Shown here piece after piece: positions 46,762 through 56,831 of a stretch of 64,000 bases of DNA. The position numbers and the translations under genes were made by a program. Within the stretch, counting starts at the first letter, position 1. Each line of letters opens with the position of its first letter. Location: positions 44,158,316-44,222,315 of the forward strand of contig CAMZMU010000107.1 in the NCBI GenBank assembly GCA_947311845.1. Reading direction: 5' to 3'. The notes under the pieces are model-generated. The model searched no databases. It had not been told where the DNA came from and saw only the letters and a program-made list of their open reading frames with translations. The stretch is from Poa pratensis (lineage: Eukaryota; Streptophyta; Magnoliopsida; Poales; Poaceae).

Positions 46762-47744
46762 ATGGCTGGCGGAGGCGACTACGGTGGGAGCGTGAGTGGC
46801 GACAGCGCATCTTCGGTCGTTGGCGGCGGCACCGTGGGTGGTGGCACGACGGAGCCTTGGTCTCGCATCAAGGACAGCCGGTATTTTAGCGAGCTGATGC
46901 GGCGCGGCGAGCCGGATATGCGCCCGGACTGCGGCCGCATCATGCTGCCCGCACGGCGGGGATGGCGGAGCTGGAAGAGAGCTTCCGTGGTCGTGCCCTA
47001 CTTGCAACCGTTGAAGGGGAGTTGCGTGTGACGGCCGCGGCTTTGCTAGCTGCCATGGAAGTCGACTGTGGTGTTTGCCAGTCGGCTGTGACGGTGGAGA
47101 TAACTAGCCCGCCCTTCCATTTCTTTCTGAAATTCAACTCGGAAGAGGACTGCTCTGCCGTGATGCACTCCGATCTGAATTCCGGTGGCACGCGCATCCG
47201 CTTCCGCCGCTGGAGCCGTTGCGCTCGTGGCACGCCGGGGAAAATGGAGTACAAGACCACACTCAGCATCGAGGGGCTGCCAGAGGAGGCGCAGGAGCCG
47301 CAGGCCATCAACCTCCTGCTTGCGGGGCTCGACGGTGAGGTCATCGAGGTGCTGCCGGCGACTGATCGCTGGGTGGTGACGGTGAGCGCTTGGCTGCGTG
47401 ACCCCTGTTCCGTGCCCAAGGTGCTTACCGTCACAGTCCCTGCTCCTTTCCTGCCCCGAATTGATCCTGACAGTGGCGAAGACGTCGAGTCGCCGCCACC
47501 TCCATACTCCCCAAGGCAGAAGAACACCATGGAGTATCAACTGATCATGCATGTGAAAGATGTCATTGACCGCGGTGATTTGCTAACCGACCTGCCAGCC
47601 AAGTATCTACCAGATGAAGGCGTCGATCTGAGCCGGAAGCACACCTTCAAGACCAGCGCGGCAAGATTGATGGAACATCTCCTGGTACCAATGGATTTGC
47701 TTGATCTTTCCATATTATCAAGCATGATTGTTTTAGTTTTGTAA
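46762..47744 (+). CDS. DUF4283-like protein, one frameshift
   Basis: The frame from ATG 46762 (MAGGGDYGGSVSGDSASS, glycine/serine-rich) runs to RIMLPARRG and then slips at the GGGG of 46958-46961. With one more G it continues as MAELEESFRGRALLATVEGE. The downstream frame to 47744 contains a domain-like core: VTVEITSPPFHFFLKFNSEE, TRIRFRRWSRCARG, YKTTLSIEGLPEEAQEPQAI, VIEVLPATDRWVVTVSAWL, in the style of plant DUF4283/gag-like proteins found in LINE ORF1 and in stand-alone grass genes. The usual zinc knuckle is not seen. As read, the first frame ends after 89 residues; the second half could start at ATG 46962. Function unknown, nucleic-acid binding at best. Confidence 0.55.
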
Positions 47745-48318
47745 TCTCTGAAATTCGGTACTGTAATCTCTGAATCAAGAACCAGTTCCTATCATCCTAT
47801 CATCGATGTCGGGCTCTACTTTGTTAACTTCTTCATCTCTGGCTGCCTCCACCACTGCCATTCCACCTAAATTACAATCCCCTGCTCCTCTCCTCTATTT
47901 ATTCTTAATTGGAGAAACCAGGACAGCTGGTAGTACAGCAACTGGTCCTTGTAGCACATCATCTGGCGACTCCCCTAGTAGTACAGCAATTTGGCATCCG
48001 AGCAAGAAGTTGCTCCGGTTCCCAGTTTTTGTGGCTGTGGAACTATCCCCACAGTGTATGGAACTAGTTCGAAAAGTTAAAAGGTAAATATGGAACTAGT
48101 TTTGGCACAATGGTGTGGGTGTAAGGCAGAATGCAATATATGTCCGTGATGGTCAACAGGCATAACTTAACGGATACGAAAACCTGCAAACAACTGCTAA
48201 TTATGACAGGAGTACAAATAAGCTTTCAATGATGATAAATAGGAAGAGCAAAACGCAAAACATAACTTTATGTCCGAGACATATAACATAAACCATAGAC
48301 ATTCACTTGGTACTGAAC
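47745..48318. other. Convergent spacer
   Basis: A plus-strand frame at 47806-48087 (Ser/Thr/Pro-rich, no domain) is the only open stretch. It might be a 3' exon of the DUF4283-like gene but has no support. Confidence 0.35.
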
Positions 48319-49500
48319 CTACTCGCATAGGGAGACTGACACACCGACTGGACTGAAAGCCGTGAGTTGCCAAACCTTGGGGTCGGGGACAACAACCTCG
48401 AAGGTAAGGCAGGTACCAACCCCCAAGTAAGGCCTTGACTGTATGAAATTATCCCAGCCAGTGCTAAGCACACTGGAGGCGCCAATCTTTGCAGCTTGAA
48501 CTATAACGGAGGAGTTTCCCCCGATCAGCAGAATGACCCTTCCGCTGATTCTATCGCTTCCGTACAGCTCGACAAATGCATCGGGGATGACAAGAGGAGA
48601 AATATCAAACGGCCCGAGAAGCTTGAAGAACATGGCACCACAACGGTTGTCAGTGTGCTGTCGAACGTACTCAGGTTTTCTGCCACGAGGTTTTTTACTG
48701 GAAGATGTTACAGTGGTCTTGATAGTTGGGCTCAGAGAAGGCAGCGGATATTTCTGCGAAGACTTCTTAGCGCGACATTCTGATTTAGCAGCGAACTTGC
48801 CCTTGATGATAGTCTTCTCGTCATACTCCATAGGACTATAATCCGAATCACCAGAATCAGAGTACTCACTTGAATACTCATCTTTCACACGTTTGTGCTA
48901 TGAAATTAATCCATGGAAAACAGTTAGTAATTAAGTTACGGACTAAGAAAAATAAAACTACAAGGAATCTTCAGTCCAGCTGAAGTAAATATGTATACAT
49001 GTGCCTGTACAAACGCACTCAAAAGTTGACAAAGCCCACCCAGATGATAGCACACAGTGTTACGGACATTGGCTACAATAGGATCACACTGCAGGATATA
49101 CCAAATTGATGTAGTAATGCTGAAGTTGAACAAAAACACCTTCCTATCAGTAACCAAAGAACTGGATAAACGAACTATGTGTAATAAGATCTATCATGTT
49201 CGGTTGAGAATAATAAAACGACAAATAGGTACATACCTGACGTAATCCTAATCTGTCTGTGAAAAACAGACATGAAATACAGCAAACCCAGAGACTCCGA
49301 TCTAACCATTTTGCAAAAAATACATTCACTACCACATTGATATTTGGTAAACTAGGATAAGAAGGTAGTACCAGAGGAGAAGATGGGGGCGACGGAGTAG
49401 GATGGCGGTGCACATGACGACGGAGCTGCTGCTCAGCCAAAGCAGGCGTATGCTTGCATCCCTTCTGTCCGTTAACCTTGGACCCGCTTGCCCGCTCCAT
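48319..49500 (-). CDS. B3-like protein M, exon structure uncertain
   Basis: The clear exon runs from about 48899 to 48319 (minus strand) after a TTCATAG acceptor. It has an acidic start (DEYSSEYSDSGDSDYSPMEY), a basic stretch (KKPRGRKPEYVRQ) and a B3-like fold (FFKLLGPFDISPLVIPDAFV, then VILLIGGNSSVIVQ, then GWDNFIQSRPYLGVGTCLTF). The GW..F motif and the terminal FEVV strand fit B3, though it is more diverged than the others. A candidate first exon starts at ATG 49500 (MERASGSKVNGQKGC..., Pro/Ser-rich). A small exon near 49240-49260 may link them, but I could not find splice choices that keep one frame throughout, so a lesion or another start is possible. Nuclear DNA binding is inferred from the fold. 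Confidence 0.5.
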
Positions 49501-50489
49501 CGTCCCTGCGCGTCTTCTAGGGGAACTGGTACAAGATCTAGGGTTCCTGCAGGTTTGACCTCTCTGGTTTAACTGTGTGGGGAGTGAGATGGGAGAAAGC
49601 TGGAGGGTCTGAGATTTGAAGAGGGGTAGGGGGAAGCCCTTAAGTAGTCATAAGGGCGGGACTTACGGAATGCAAGAGTACCGATTCGTTCATTGCCCTT
49701 CCTTATCTGCACCGACAAGTGGGCCCTTCGTTCCTCGGTCCTACAAGCCAGTCACCAAACGGTATGAATTACCACGTCATTGGATCACCATCCGTCACCG
49801 ACGACTCAGGGCACGCTGAAGAGTCAGAGGACCTAGTTTTCCAGCGGCGAATTAATGCTGCCCATTTCCGAGGGCGTCCTCTGAAATGGCGTGTGTTGCA
49901 GTGTGCCGTTTTTCCAGACTTGGTTGAATTTCATATACTGAGAAGTGGGGCCGATATCCTTTGGTGTCCACATGTCAGTCACTCAGTGTCAGAACAAGGT
50001 TAGGATTTCCAATTTAGAGAATCTCTACCGGTTGCAGCGTCTTTTGATGTGCTGTTTGGAGTTCGCCTTGGAGTAACGCCTGTCGAGCGACCTTCTGCAC
50101 TCGCTCGTCTACCATTTCCGGCGTTAAAGGAGATAGGGAAAACTATAATTTGCGAACTATTAGCTCGGAGAGAATAGAGACCCTAGTACGAGAAAGGAGA
50201 TCTCTTTCCTCAGCAATGACCAAACCTGCATCCTCATGGTAAGACGCTGCCTAAACACCTAATCATGTAGTGCGTTGCCTGAATCTATTGCTATGACATG
50301 ACCGTCCGTCCATAGTTCGAAACGCCACAGACCTGACGGCCAAGTTCGTTCCGAGATCAATGACTGGCGCCTGGCCACCATCTTTTCCCTCGTGGTGGAT
50401 GTGTCCGGCCATGCCACTGGTTCCAGATGATGAAGCGGAACCAATTGAGGCGCAGTCACGGTGGACAGAATCATTGATTAATATTACAG
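49501..50489. other. Divergent promoter region with MULE-end-like words
   Basis: Separates two B3 genes on opposite strands. 49850-49900 (GAGGGCGTCCTCTGAAATGGCGT) resembles 34035-34060, and AACGCC/GGCGTT words recur to 50125. The first exon of the following B3 gene probably lies near 50360-50480 but its borders are not clear. Confidence 0.4.
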
Positions 50490-51239
50490 GTCAAGGTCTT
50501 TCGACGTCGGCCGGTTACCAGATCTCGACTACAACGATGGGTACGACCGCGCGAACAGCTGCGGCGGCGACAGCCAGGACATCCTGGACTGCTCAGTTCT
50601 TGAGAGGCGACGGAACTTCCCATCGTCAGGCTATGGCGACAGTAGCGACGACAACGCCAGTTGCGACATGTACTCATGCCCAGGTACATATGTAATTCCA
50701 GTTGCAATGACTATTTGTGCAACAGTAAGTATGTGAATAGTCATGCCTAATTGCCGCGTATGCTATCAAAGGAATCCAGCAATCGACGGGCTCTGCCGGT
50801 GAACACATGTGTACTGAAGCCGGTTGTGCCACGTCGGGTTTATGGAGCCATCAGCGAAGATAAAAACAATGGAGGCAAAGCGATGTTGGAGCACGCACTC
50901 ACAGATTCACTGCCCCGCCGCTTCTATGTGCAGCTGGACGCAGATGACTTGCATATGCTTCTCATTCCAACAGCGTTCGAGAATGTGCTCAAGAAATTTC
51001 TAAACATCAATAAGCACGTAGCAGCTGCAGTCATAACACTCTTTACAGGACGACTGTCGTGTGCAGATTCAGTAGAGGTCAAAAATATGGGTGACCGCCT
51101 AGTTCTTGGCCTCTACTGGAGGGAGTTCGCAGTAAAGTATAAACTGAAGGTGAAGGACGTCCTCGTTTTCGAGCTTCAGCCACGCGGTTTACGCGTGAAG
51201 ATGTTCGACGCCGCTACATGTACAGTAATACAGTGCTGA
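50490..51239 (+). CDS. B3-domain protein N (5' end not resolved)
   Basis: Two exons are supported. 50490 to about 50691 follows an ATTACAG acceptor and reads SRSFDVGRLPDLDYNDGYDR, then an acidic Ser/Asp/Cys-rich stretch (YGDSSDDNASCDMYSCP). 50772-51239 follows ATCAAAG and reads ESSNRRALPVNTCVLKPV, then LPRRFYVQLDADDLHMLLIP, then GDRLVLGLYWREFAVKYKLK, VKDVLVFELQPRGLRVKMF, the B3 fold. The best match of phases uses the donor TAT|GTAATT at 50691. Exon 1 and the start codon are not identified; ATG 50360 starts a frame that does not fit. The B3 core is more diverged than in K, with LSCADSVEVKN where K has IRWSNCCQYFVQ. No lesion in the B3 exon. Confidence 0.6.
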
Positions 51240-51993
51240 TGCAATGAGCACGATTAAGGGACTACAAAGATGTTTTTCAATATTTTTTTTTTGTGTTTGC
51301 AAAATCCCTGTATGTCCCTAATGGGCTTTGTGATAATATGCAACGCCTATCTGGTAAACTACGGAAGCTACTCACTATGTCATATGGAGCCAAATCGTAT
51401 GGCTACCCTGTGCAACGGTCTTTTTTTTCCTCTGAAATACGCCAACCGATGAGGCGAGTATGGACATGCTTCTTCCTTTATAAGGAGACGTTCGCGAGTT
51501 TGAAATCCATTACATGTCACAGAGTCGTCCGTATCTCCATGCCTGTAAGTTACTGCACATTTCATCAGTACATTTCCTTCTTTCCGGACTTCTGATTTTA
51601 TTCGTCCATGCTGTAGTTCTATGTGGTTTTCAGAGGAAGAGTTCCAGGAATCTACACTTCTTGGAGCTCATGTGCATGCTGCCAGATGCACCTATCATAC
51701 CAAAGATCAGCACAAATGGACGATGATGGATAGGATGAAGAAACATAATGGCGACGCAGAACATACGCACCAGCTTCTCAGTGCCATATACAATAAGATA
51801 AAACACACATACAATGACTGTACCGGAGAGTTTAAGTTAAACATTCAGATCGACGCATCCGAACGAAAGTGGAGTAACTTATAATACAGCAAAAGCAATC
51901 AGAACGTTGGTCCAAATGAAAGCAGCACAGCAATACATAACGTCGGTCCACGCATCCGAACTATAGGAGTGTTATAAATCCTGGTCACCGTGA
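51240..51993. other. Convergent 3' spacer
   Basis: Between B3 genes N (plus) and O (minus). Short open frames without features; AACGCC/ACGCC words at 51341 and 51439. No gene seen. Confidence 0.45.
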
Positions 51994-54119
51994 TCAATGG
52001 TCATCACAGAAGTGTACACATTCTGTGGATGAGCCAAACTGGAAGTGCTTGATCTTGAAGGCATGATCCTGGTATTTGAACACTAGAATGTCACCAACAT
52101 TTAGATGCAGCTGTCTGGCCAGATCCTTCCATCCCTTCAGCAACACCAGCTGACCACTCATCCACTGAAGCTGGACGAAATACTGACAGAATTTCGTACA
52201 ACGAATTGCCAAGGAGACCTTGTGATGGTTGGCTTCCTTCTTTTTTGAGGGAGGGGCGCCCATGTTTGTTTTCAAGGATAAACGTCCCTGAAAGAGGCTG
52301 GAATTACAAGAGCGTCCAGCTCCTGGATGGAGACCTGCACATAGAAACGTAGTGGAACCTCGTCTACGGGTTCGTGCCCTAGACGTGCAGGACGACCCCT
52401 AGTCTTGCTCCCAGAAGCTTGAATCGTCTCCAGCTTTTTAACAGCCTCGTTGAGTCCATTGACACGAGTACGTACGACGACGTCGTTCTGCTGAATGGTT
52501 TCCCCGTGCTGGACTGAAAGTTTCGTGCCTTTGAGCCATCCTGCGTCTGAATGAACTCATGTTTAACAGTATTCCTTTGACTGTACATGCGAACATGAGT
52601 AAGTACGTACACGCGTATAGTTAAAACAGGTATTACATTCATACCATGCTCATGGGATGCACAGCAGGTGGTACGAGAAATTTGCAAGTGCAAATAGCCG
52701 CAGTTGTATGAGAATCCAATGCCTGAAGATAATATGAAAATAACACATCACCACTGCGTTCCGGATAATCTGGAAAAGAATTTGTGCGGACTACGTCGAT
52801 TGAACAATAACAATAAACACGGGGTCAGATCGAACGCAGGCATACCTCCAAAGGCGGTGGCAGGGCAGGTGTTCCAGCAGATGAAGATCCTACTCCGCAT
52901 TCCGACTTGGAAAGTGGTGGACATGCACTTAATCGAGGCAAGGGGGCAAATCCAGGAGGGTGATCCATCCGTGGATTATTGTTTGGCAGTGACAGTGACA
53001 ATTCCTGAATTGCAGATAACTCATCAGAGGTCAAAACATAAATTCAGTCCTCAGAGTTATTAGACATAAAGATGAGTCTACAATAGGGAGCAACAATCCC
53101 TGAGGGAACCAGTAGTCTTAAAAATAGAGGCACACACTTGGAGAACAGCACATAATTTAATCTACAGCAAATTCTCTCAAGCAAAAATATCTCTCAAGCG
53201 GGTTTAAATACTTACCACCACAGGCGTACGCGAGGCAGGGGTTGCACCTGATGCAGATACAACATCGGCTTTGGATTTAGACATGACATGCGGTGGAGGA
53301 GCTCGGAATCTTGGCAAGGGGTAAATCCAGGAGGGTGATTCATCCGTGGACTACTGTTAGGCAGTGACAAATCCTGAATTGCAAATAACACATCAGAGGT
53401 AAAAACAAAAATTCAGTGCTGAGAGTCTAACTTGCAGAACGAAGAAAAAAACACTGAATCAACAAATGTTTACTCTCTAATAGGGAGCAACAAATATCGG
53501 CACTTGCAGAACAATCCCAAAATCTACAATAGGGAGCAACAATCCCAAAATCGAAGCAATAATCTTAAAAATAGAGGCCCACGCACTTCTTTATCGGCAC
53601 TTGCAGAACAGCACATAATTCAATCTACAGCTAATTCATACATACCGACTTAATCTCAGAACCAATGCACAAATATCTCTGAAGCTGGTTTAAATACTTA
53701 CCACCCATGGCGTACGCAAGGCAGGGGTTGCACCTGATGCAGATCCAACATCGGCTTTGGATGTAGACATGACATGCGGTGGGGAGCTCGGAATCTTGGC
53801 AAGGGGGTAAATCCAGGAGGGTGATCCAGCGGCGGAGCTCTACCAGCGGTGGTTTCGAGGAAACCTCGGCTGCCATCCGAGTTGGGTACCGGCGAGGGGC
53901 CTGTACTCCAGAAGGTGGGCTGTTCATAGGGACGTTCATCGCCGCGCGAGGACGCTTATGCTGCGGCTCAAGTGCAGTGTGGCTACGCTGCGACGACGAC
54001 CGCCGGTGGGTATCCCGCGGCGCCGGCGGATGAGGAGGTACTGTATCGCCCATGGGGAGAGATGAGGTATTCTTTTGATGGGACGTAGAGTGAGAGCAGT
54101 TCTTCAAGCCGCTTGTCAT
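51994..54119 (-). pseudogene. B3-domain gene O with tandemly repeated exon and frameshifts
   Basis: Minus strand. Exon 1 starts at ATG 54119 (MTSGLKNCSHSTSHQ, then a Pro/Arg-rich, nuclear-type stretch with HKRPRA) and runs to 53702. Two further exon copies follow at 53373-53216 and 53004-52846. All three carry the same block (HPPGF.PLPR..., then K...VGS.SG.TPAL). The B3 exon starts at 52540: a helix (NGLNEAVKKLETIQ), RFYVQVSIQELDALVIPASF, then CQYFVQLQWMSGQLVLLKGW, LNVGDILVFKYQDHAFKIKH. Within it one base is missing at GG 52276-52277, which cuts the B3 domain after RDVY. The 53.2 kb exon copy also lacks one G in a run (GGGG at 53320 against GGGGG in its two sisters). Without these lesions it would be a K-like B3 protein. 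It may be inactive, or the run-length changes may be sequence errors. Confidence 0.65.
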
Positions 54120-54595
54120 TGATGTGTGACGGAGTTCTGGAGGCGTCTCCCGCGCATCTCCACGCGTGCAACCGCTCACCGGTTTTGGGCCACGTTGAGT
54201 TCGACTACCACAGGTTTTCTGGAACAGAAAAAAAAACGCAAATCAGTACGAACGCTACATAGCCCAGTAGTACATGGTTGGCCCATATAACATGGTTGGC
54301 CCATATAAGATCAAAAGCTTCATTGTTTTTCACAAATAACATAGGCTACAAGAAAAAAAACTGATACCAAATGTTCATACTTACTAAACACAACATAAAA
54401 AGTAAATAGCTAGTACTGAACATTCGCAAAATAACAACACTGGCGTTATACATCACCCTGCCAACTAAAGGCATAGTCTCCATTTAAACAAAAGGACAAC
54501 CTGGACTCCAAGAACTACTAAGGCGTTGCTATACAACACAAGGACGACCTAGACATGAGCCGCATCTACAACAGCTGAGCTGCATCAACAACAGC
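54120..54595. other. Spacer
   Basis: Contains a short tandem repeat ACATGGTTGGCCCATATAA (54270 and 54290). No gene. Confidence 0.5.
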
Positions 54596-55909
54596 TTAAT
54601 GGGCAGAGCATGTATAGATCGAGGACGTCGACGTCTCGTGCTTCAGAACGTTCATCTTGAAGCCACGATTCTGTAACTTGAAGCAAAGGATGTCGTCCAC
54701 GTGCAGCTGTAACCTCCTTGCCAGTTTGTCCCATCCATTCAAAAGAACAAGCTGACCATCCACCCACTGAAGCTGGACTTTCGTGTGACAGAAACTTTTA
54801 ACCCAGATTGGCATATCAACCTTTTCGGAAAACATAGAATGTCTAACTTTCGCCAGCCTTCTTATATTGGTGTGATTCACCAGAGCATCTGTAAATGATG
54901 ACGGGATGACGAGAGCAACCAGGTCAACCTCTGTCACTTGCACGTAGAACCGGGAAGGGAAAGGATGATTGGGTTCATGGAGACCTAGATTACTCGGGCA
55001 ACCTCTTGCTTCGCGTACTCCACAGCTTCACTCAGCCTAGCTGGGAAAAACCTCTGGACGGCAGTGATGCGACCGATGGCATTTGGTGTGGACCTGTTCC
55101 GGAACACCGTGCCTTTAGAGACCTGTTGCTCAGACGAGACACATTGGAGCAGAGGTTAGCAGGCGGAAAAAGGAGCACCGTTGGCAACCCTTAGACCTGT
55201 CCAACTTATGAGGTTAAGCACACCCTTAGATATAACCACCAAATCAACTGAGCAGATTGACGCATTGGGATCAAAGGTTAACCACAAAATCATCACAACA
55301 AATCAACCTATAGGCACCAAATCAACTCACCAGATCTACAATTACTTGTATCTGTAACTGTAATTGACGGATGATATACGAAAGCACACAAAATCAATAA
55401 CTTACCAAGGGTGGGGCCGGTGGGGGCGGCGCTGACGGTGCAGCCAAGCCGGCATCATTGTCCCGGGAAGCGACGGATGTGGGACGGAGAACTGATTGCG
55501 AACCAGATACAAGACGAACTCCAAATAGAATTGGTCCAGTAGGCGACGGGGGCCGGAACGAGGGCAATCCAGCGTCTAGCGCCAACTGACTGACGGACTG
55601 AGACTGGGAAGCCACGGGTGGAAGATGTACTGGGGGAGAATCAGAAAGCAAAGTGTTGGACGACGTAGAATGGGACAGATGGACAAGTGCAGCTGCCGCC
55701 ACCTCTGCGTTCGCCGACGGCTACGCTGTGGGAGGATACCTCCGGCTATAGACGAACAGCGGTGCCTGTGACGACGACGCCGCGTCCGGTCCTTGGTACT
55801 GGGGAACGACAATGCCGGAGTTTGGACGGATGGGTACAAGCTTGGTGGCTCGGCTATCAGTGGACGGTGGCGGACCAAGAGGAAAATCCATCAGCGGCTG
55901 GCGGCGCAT
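54596..55909 (-). pseudogene. B3-domain gene P with stop codon and frameshift
   Basis: Minus strand. Exon 1 starts at ATG 55909 (MRRQPLMDFPLGPPPSTDSR) and is Pro/Ser-rich down to 55406, where a GTAAGT donor follows PPL. It contains an in-frame TAG at 55723-55721, with coding-like sequence on both sides (SRRYPPTA before, PSANAEVAAAALVHL after). Exon 2, from about 55106, reads a helix (RLSEAVEYAKQEVAR) and then loses frame near 54988. From LGLHEPNHPFPSRFYVQV onward the B3 fold is complete (LVALVIPSSF, VQLQWVDGQLVLLNGWDKLA, LHVDDILCFKLQNRGFKMNV) to TAA at 54598-54596. It has the same order as genes K and O. A nonsense codon plus a frameshift suggest a pseudogene, although the B3 domain alone is open. 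Confidence 0.65.
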
Positions 55910-56676
55910 CACCGTCTAGATCTAGATCTGAAATTGTTGGAGGCTATGGGGATAACCTCCGGCAACGGCTGAAAGGGTTAGCTCGGAGGCTCCAGAAATA
56001 TGATATGTGTGAGACGGTTGGGCAATGCAATGCACATATAGCGGGAGGTCTCCGTCAAGCCCACTTGGCCCATTATGAAGTTCATCACTAGGCCCGGCTA
56101 GCGGGCAAGGCGATAATTCAGATAAAAGGCCCAGCTAGCGTAATCGGAAATTATGAGTAAAATTAGCAGAGGGAACGTCTCCACAGTCGACGTAGCGAGG
56201 AAACACAGAGCCTCCGTTAATCAGGAAGTAGTCATAGCTTTGGCGTTACGGCCTTCAGGGACAACGCCTTCCGCTTGGACGTAGCAACTCGGAGGCTCTG
56301 AAAACTTTCCAGGCCCTCCAATATACCGGTTATACGTGGACGAGACGGGGACGAATTAGACAATCTGTATGGCGTCACAATGGCATTCAAACGTCTTAGT
56401 ACACGGCGTGATTATGTACGTAACATAGAACTGAAAGGCGCATCAAGCGAAGAGTAAAGAACGGACTTGAAATGTCTTTTTCTTCAAACGCCATCGCATT
56501 GGTCGTTACTATGTTTAGGTGCCAATTAGTCAGGCGTTCGTACTTCGCAATCACGTGCAATGGCAAGGCGTATCCACCAAGGACGATGACTAAACGCAAA
56601 AACGTCTAAGTCCAAATATCTAAGCCATATCACCTGGCGTAAGGCGGAAAAATATCAGACCCTCCGGCCGCGCAGC
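55910..56676. promoter_or_regulatory. Right subterminal zone rich in GGCGTT/AACGCC motifs
   Basis: Many GGCGTT/AACGCC words and one-base variants in both orientations (56241, 56263, 56371, 56487, 56533, 56568, 56636). Mirrors the left subterminal zone. A pair GAGCCTCCG (56209) and CGGAGGCTC (56290) forms an inverted repeat. No gene. Transposase binding is a guess from position and density. Confidence 0.5.
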
Positions 56677-56822
56677 AAACGTCGTCTGATGGGGCGTTTC
56701 GGAGGGTCCGGTACGCCACGACGGGTGGCGTATGATGCCGAAGGCCATATCCGCGCGAAAGTTTTGCGGAGGGCCAAATTTGTCTTAATGTCCGATTAAG
56801 GGCCATTTAGTAAAAAAGATAC
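56677..56822 (-). repeat. Right terminal inverted repeat of the giant MULE
   Basis: Inverted copy of 23359-23504; ends ...GGCCATTTAGTAAAAAAGATAC. Differences from the left copy are scattered substitutions and one or two single-base indels. Confidence 0.92.
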
Positions 56823-56831
56823 CGTAACCAA
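56823..56831. repeat. Right target-site duplication CGTAACCAA
   Basis: Exact copy of 23350-23358. Confidence 0.93.

Larger units (their letters stand above)
23359..56822. mobile_element. Giant Mutator-like element, 33.46 kb, gene-carrying
   Basis: The ends start GTATCTTTTTTACT and are inverted copies of each other for about 146 bases, roughly 90% identical by eye. A perfect 9-bp target duplication flanks them, and the element splits a repeat unit whose other two copies are unoccupied at the same point. Long TIRs with a 9-bp duplication define Mutator-like elements. Inside are about sixteen genes or gene remnants, most with introns, on both strands. I see no protein with the MULE transposase domain or a SWIM finger, so the element is probably non-autonomous and moved by a transposase made elsewhere. 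Known gene-carrying MULEs (Pack-MULEs) are usually a few kilobases and carry fragments; this one is far larger and carries whole gene structures. The alternative, that two unrelated MULE ends happen to flank an ordinary gene cluster, does not explain the matching target duplication and split repeat unit. Confidence 0.9.

Noticed and set aside
24496..55909. Capture of cargo as processed RNA copies
   Set aside because: Most cargo genes keep introns with conserved positions and phases and lack poly(A) tails, so DNA-level acquisition fits better.
23359..56822. Reading the 33 kb segment as an ordinary gene cluster with a chance inverted repeat
   Set aside because: The inverted repeats are terminal, flanked by an exact 9-bp duplication, and split a repeat unit whose two sister copies are uninterrupted at that base.
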